DNA from: a bacterium
Lineage (GTDB): Bacteria; B130-G9
Direction of reading: 5' to 3'
Length of the DNA stretch: 19,451 bases
Assembly (NCBI GenBank): GCA_021160245.1
Contig: JAGHCW010000242.1
Location: 1-19,451 of the forward strand
The stretch's first letter is position 1; each line of letters opens with the position of its first letter. Below the pieces are notes generated by a model. The model saw only the letters and a list, made by a program, of their open reading frames with translations, made no database searches and was not told where the DNA came from. This document shows, piece after piece, positions 16,166 through 19,451 of this stretch. A program made the translations under genes and the position numbers.

Positions 16166-17058
16166 TGAGCTCTCACTTGGGACCGAGATTCAAAGGCGTT
16201 CTGAGCTTTCTGATAGTCCTTTCGGTCTTCTTCTCAAGCATCGTGTTTGTGCTCAGAAAGAGCGATGCGATGGTGGAGAGCTATAAGTTTCGCAGTGATA
16301 TGGTATTTGTGCCGTCGCCAGCCCTTACGAAGATCGCTTGCCTGGGTTTCGACAACCTGCTCTCGGACCTTCTTTGGCTTCGGACTATAATGTACGTCCA
16401 TAATCAACAGAAGGGCGCCAAGCGCTTCAGTTGGCTGAAGCAGATGCTCGACGTGGTGACTGAACTTGATCCCTATCCATGCGATATATATGAACGAGGC
16501 GGCGCTTGGCTGTATCAGGACGCCGAGAGGCCCAACGATGGCGTGAGATTCTTCCAGAAGGGCATTAGGAATGTACCTCAGACCGCAAAAACGAAGTGGA
16601 AGCTCGCGTACCATCTAGGCCAGTGCTTCCGCAATGTCCTATACGACGAGAAAGACGCCACTCGCTATTTCGAGATGGCCATGAAGATGCCCGACGCGCC
16701 TAAAGTCCTAATGGTGGCCGTGGCAGCCGGATACGAGCGGCAAGGGCTCTTTGACAAGGCGCAGAAGCTTTGGGAAAAGACCCGAGAGACGACCGGTGAC
16801 CCTAACATCGCCCGCGCGGCGGACGACAAGATCAGGTTTATTGAGGATACGAGGCAGGCGATTGAGTCGCTACAACAGAAGGTCAATCAATTCCAAGATA
16901 AGTTTGGCCATCCGCCTGATGATCTCCAAGCTCTGGTTGACGCCGGCTACATCCCAAGCGTTCCCGAGCCGCCACTTTTAGGCAAATACGAGTTTGATCA
17001 ATCGGAGGGCAGAGTGCGCTACCTCTTCATCCCACAGGAACTTGCGGGACTACATTGA
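16165..17058 (+). CDS. Membrane-anchored TPR-like protein of unknown function
   Basis: I do not recognise a specific function. The 297-residue protein has one N-terminal transmembrane segment (about 11-30) after a short basic tail. A conserved-looking FDNLLSDLLWLRTI segment follows, and then helical repeats of TPR type: ELDPYPCDIYERGGAWLY, GVRFFQKGIRNVP, KWKLAYHLGQCF, ATRYFEMAMKMP, AAGYERQGLFDKA. It ends with a coiled-coil-like stretch (ESLQQKVNQFQDKF) and a compact tail. Most of the protein should face the periplasm, judging from the charge pattern, but that is inference. The start overlaps the HtrA stop (TAATG), and its own stop overlaps the next start, so it is probably co-translated with both neighbours. 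This supports an envelope role. Confidence 0.8.
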   Translation: MSSHLGPRFKGVLSFLIVLSVFFSSIVFVLRKSDAMVESYKFRSDMVFVPSPALTKIACLGFDNLLSDLLWLRTIMYVHNQQKGAKRFSWLKQMLDVVTELDPYPCDIYERGGAWLYQDAERPNDGVRFFQKGIRNVPQTAKTKWKLAYHLGQCFRNVLYDEKDATRYFEMAMKMPDAPKVLMVAVAAGYERQGLFDKAQKLWEKTRETTGDPNIARAADDKIRFIEDTRQAIESLQQKVNQFQDKFGHPPDDLQALVDAGYIPSVPEPPLLGKYEFDQSEGRVRYLFIPQELAGLH

Positions 17059-18374
17059 AGCCGAAAAGGATACTCATCTCACCAGGCGACGCCTCGAACA
17101 ATATCGGGGACTTGGCGATACTAACGTCAGTTGTCTCGCTCATAAGGAGGTTCATTCCTGACGTAGATATTGCCGTCTTCGCGAACAGGAGAGACCGCAT
17201 ACGAGACATTCTAGCAGTAGAGACGCTGCCAAAGGGCAAGGGCCTGCTTGCGGCAATCAGGAGTCTCCCATCCACCATGAGGGAAATTCGGCGATGCGAT
17301 CTTCTCGTCTGGGGCGGCGGGCAGCTGCTGCAGGATATATCAAGCCAGCTATATATCCCGTTTCATATAATGAGGCTAGCGCTTGCCGTACTCATGAAGA
17401 AACCCACCCTCATATACTCCATCGGCGCCGGCCCGATAAGGTCATTCTTCAGCAGGGCTCTGACCAGAATCGTTGTCAGCCGGGCGGACACCATAACCGT
17501 CCGGGACGCAAAATCCGCTGATATGCTCGCGTCGTGTGGCATTGAGCGAGACAGGATAGCTGAGACTCCAGACCCCGCGCTTGCGCTTCGACCCGATAAT
17601 GATTTCGATGTAGAAGCTCGCCTTTTGGAAATGGGTCTCGACCCGAAAAGACCAATACTCGGAGTGGCTGTCAGGCGGCTTTTTCATCGCAACTCCGGGA
17701 TTCTGCCGATAAGTCTTAGGATGAAGCTGGGGCTTGTATCGCGAGAGCAAAGGGCGAGATTTGACAGCTTCGGTTTCGAGCTGGCGAGGTTCATCGATTA
17801 CGTCGTCGAGAGATACAACTTTCAGGTTCTGTTCATCCCGATGTACACAGAGCCCGGCCAGAATGATCAGGCCGTCGGCCGGCAAATCGCATCCACAGTG
17901 CAGCGAAAGGGCGATGTCTTCCACTTGCCCCCTGGCCATACAAGCAGGCAGGTTCTGAGCATTATGTCAAAAACATCCGCCATGCTCGCCGTGAGAATGC
18001 ACGCCGCGGTTCTTAGTGCTGTCGCCGGGACTCCGTTAATTTGCCTTCATTATGCTCCCAAGGGCGCGAGTTTCATGGAGAACATTGGCCTTGCAGACTA
18101 CTCCCTGCCGGTCGAGGACACCAATTGCGGCGTTCTTATGAGACTATTCAGCAAACTGATGGCAAACCGTGACGCGATTGTGGAAACAATGGCCGGCAGT
18201 GTGCAGGCCTCGCGTTCCGACGTGTTGTTAAATGTGTCAAGCGTCAAGGAGTTACTCGGAATGGCGCCACTGGGTGAGGAGGCGGTCAATGAGTTCCTCT
18301 CGGAATTCTCAGTCAAACCCAATAAGCCGGCGGAACGGCTGAGTCATTCTCATGCGGACAGAATCGCTTGTTGA
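17055..18374 (+). CDS. Polysaccharide pyruvyl transferase family protein (CsaB-like)
   Basis: A 439-residue member of the family that adds pyruvate ketals to sugars of cell-surface polysaccharides. It has the N-terminal N-I-G-D (16-19) variant of the glycine-rich entry motif, WGGGQLLQD at 86-94 with an S-S-Q following, and YSIGAGP. The signature VRDAKSADML follows, then DPALAL and AVRMHAAVLSA near 312-322. These motifs match the GT-B-like domain order. The TTG start at 17055 overlaps the preceding TGA (TTGA), and no in-frame alternative lies between it and the first beta strand. The polymer substrate is unknown. Position between a membrane TPR protein and an MlaF-type ATPase points to envelope building. 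Confidence 0.88.
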   Translation: MKPKRILISPGDASNNIGDLAILTSVVSLIRRFIPDVDIAVFANRRDRIRDILAVETLPKGKGLLAAIRSLPSTMREIRRCDLLVWGGGQLLQDISSQLYIPFHIMRLALAVLMKKPTLIYSIGAGPIRSFFSRALTRIVVSRADTITVRDAKSADMLASCGIERDRIAETPDPALALRPDNDFDVEARLLEMGLDPKRPILGVAVRRLFHRNSGILPISLRMKLGLVSREQRARFDSFGFELARFIDYVVERYNFQVLFIPMYTEPGQNDQAVGRQIASTVQRKGDVFHLPPGHTSRQVLSIMSKTSAMLAVRMHAAVLSAVAGTPLICLHYAPKGASFMENIGLADYSLPVEDTNCGVLMRLFSKLMANRDAIVETMAGSVQASRSDVLLNVSSVKELLGMAPLGEEAVNEFLSEFSVKPNKPAERLSHSHADRIAC

Positions 18375-18389
18375 GGCGCGGGGGCGAAT

Positions 18390-19124
18390 TTGATTGAGAT
18401 AATTAACCTGCACAAATCCCTCGACGGCGTCGAGGTCTTACGAGGCGTTAATCTGGATATCCCGGGCGCCAAGACGACGGCAATTATTGGCTCATCCGGG
18501 ACGGGCAAGTCCGTGCTCTTGAAGCACATCATCGGTTTGCTCAAGCCGGACAGCGGCACGATAATCGTCGATGGTGTGGACACAAGCGAGCTCAATGGGC
18601 GTGAGTGGAATGAGCTTCGGAAAGATAAGTTCGGGATGCTCTTTCAGGAGGGAGCGCTATTCGATTCCATGAACGTTTTTGAGAATGTCGCCTTCTTTCT
18701 TGAGCAACACACAAAGCTCTCGAAGGAGGAGATTGCCCACAAAGTGGGGGAGAAGCTCGAACTCGTGGGGCTCCCAAACGTGGAGCACAAAATGCCCTCC
18801 GAGCTCTCCGGCGGAATGAAGAGACGCGTTGCTCTGGCGAGAGCGATTATCGCAAGCCCTCATATAGTGCTCTTCGATGAGCCGACAGTCGGCCTCGATC
18901 CCATAATATGCGCCTCAATCATAGACCTCATCAAACAGACGCAGGAGCAGCTTGGCATCACTTTCGTTATGGTTACGCACAACATTCTTGCTGGATTCTC
19001 AATCGCCCAGAAGATAGCCATGCTCCACGAGGGCCGGATTATCGAGTCGGGCACAGCGGAGGAGATGAGGAACTGCGAGAATCCCATCGTCCAGAACTTT
19101 ATCAAGAACATTGAGTTCGGCTGA
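18390..19124 (+). CDS. ABC transporter ATPase, MlaF/Mkl-like (lipid transport)
   Basis: A 244-residue ATPase with Walker A GSSGTGKS at 34-41, Q-loop with LFQEGALFDSM, signature LSGGM at 139-143 followed by KRR, Walker B IVLFDEP at 159-165, D-loop and H-loop VTHN. The GTGKSVLLK and FQEGALFDS forms are characteristic of MlaF and related ATPases that drive phospholipid transport between the membranes. No permease (MlaE) or MCE-domain gene (MlaD) is seen on either side; downstream is a convergent methyltransferase. The start at TTG 18390 lies 15 bp after the csaB-like stop and directly before the first beta strand. It probably ends the transcript begun at htrA. Confidence 0.9.
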   Translation: MIEIINLHKSLDGVEVLRGVNLDIPGAKTTAIIGSSGTGKSVLLKHIIGLLKPDSGTIIVDGVDTSELNGREWNELRKDKFGMLFQEGALFDSMNVFENVAFFLEQHTKLSKEEIAHKVGEKLELVGLPNVEHKMPSELSGGMKRRVALARAIIASPHIVLFDEPTVGLDPIICASIIDLIKQTQEQLGITFVMVTHNILAGFSIAQKIAMLHEGRIIESGTAEEMRNCENPIVQNFIKNIEFG

Positions 19125-19177
19125 GGCGGCTCTCATAGCCAATAATGGCCATGGGAATCGCCGGGCCGGAATGAGGC

Positions 19178-19451
19178 CTAAGGCCGCGCTACGAAGACCG
19201 ACACACAATGACGCGACAGGCTCTTTCTCTCCACGACGAGCGAGGGTGCAAGACCAGTCTGCAAAAACTCCTCGAACTGAAACATAAACGGCGCAACGGT
19301 GCTTGAGAAAATTATCTGAGCGCGGCCAGTAGGGGTGAGGTGCTCGGACACACCCGCCCAAAAGCCCCTTATCACCTCGCCGTTTTTGCCCCCCAAATAC
19401 GCCTGCTCCCACGGGTTCTTCGGGTCAACGAAGAAGAAGGGCGTGTTAAAA
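19178..19451 (-). CDS. Class I SAM-dependent methyltransferase, C-terminal part (HemK2-like), truncated by the window
   Basis: The frame read on the minus strand from the edge is open to TAG at 19180-19178 (91 codons). It reads FNTPFF, a close match to the NPPF/NPPY motif of N-methyltransferases acting on planar amide or amino groups. A helix follows (YLGGKNGEVIRGFW), then a strand with LTPTGRAQIIFSST, the usual late methyltransferase beta strands. The extent before the N-T-P-F segment, including the SAM-binding GxGxG, lies outside the window. It is convergent with the ABC ATPase gene across a 53-bp gap. The exact substrate, for example a release-factor glutamine, is unknown. Confidence 0.65.
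   Translation of the reverse strand, partial: FNTPFFFVDPKNPWEQAYLGGKNGEVIRGFWAGVSEHLTPTGRAQIIFSSTVAPFMFQFEEFLQTGLAPSLVVERKSLSRHCVSVFVARP

Noticed and set aside
18999-19412. 137-codon minus-strand frame overlapping the ABC ATPase end
   Set aside because: A different minus-strand frame (stop at 19178) gives a coherent methyltransferase C-terminus, and this one overlaps the ATPase coding sequence.
1-19451. tRNA, rRNA, CRISPR array or transposon
   Set aside because: No tRNA T-loop pattern in a cloverleaf context, no regularly spaced repeat array beyond the two-copy 33-bp unit, and no transposase or integrase domain were seen.

Overview
The window reads as chromosomal DNA from a Gram-negative-type bacterium that I cannot place in a phylum. 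It has moderately high GC content, common TTG and GTG starts, an HtrA-type envelope protease, a polysaccharide pyruvyl transferase, an MlaF-type lipid-transport ATPase, a PilT retraction ATPase and UGA-selenocysteine decoding. The selenocysteine evidence is an in-frame UGA at the active-site position of selD, followed at once by a bacterial-type SECIS hairpin. I see no phage, transposon, CRISPR array, rRNA or tRNA.

Positions 1-4071 (+) hold a riboflavin block: the tail of ribD, then ribE, ribBA, ribH, nusB and a calcineurin-like phosphoesterase whose GTG start overlaps the nusB stop. Together ribD, ribE, ribBA and ribH cover riboflavin synthesis from GTP and ribulose-5-phosphate, apart from the phosphatase step. 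Two small coding-repeat events sit here: a diverged 36-bp tandem duplication inside the ribE N-terminal barrel, and a 12-bp near-perfect triplication at the start of ribBA.

Positions 4123-7117 (-) hold a three-gene cluster read from right to left: MTA phosphorylase, a PfkB sugar/nucleoside kinase and PilT. A sigma70-like promoter lies upstream at about 7193-7224. From 7118 to 7978 there is little convincing coding sequence beyond one doubtful small ORF and a pair of similar segments 33 bp apart. Positions 7979-10747 (-) encode a 922-residue P2-like P-type ATPase whose M4 motif is PQALP instead of PEGLP.

Positions 10964-13108 (+) encode the Tex RNA-binding protein. A gene-poor gap of about 420 bp follows, then selD (13530-14597), whose N-terminus is hidden from ordinary gene finders by its UGA codon. 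Positions 14693-19124 (+) form a tightly packed envelope-related run: HtrA/DegP protease, a membrane-anchored TPR-like protein, a CsaB-type pyruvyl transferase and an MlaF-like ABC ATPase. At the right edge a convergent, truncated class I methyltransferase with an NTPF motif runs off the window on the - strand.

The most interesting element is selD, a selenoprotein that makes the selenium donor needed for its own synthesis, with a visible hairpin just after the UGA. No wholly new multi-gene system is evident. The rest is mainly housekeeping, with some oddities listed under findings.
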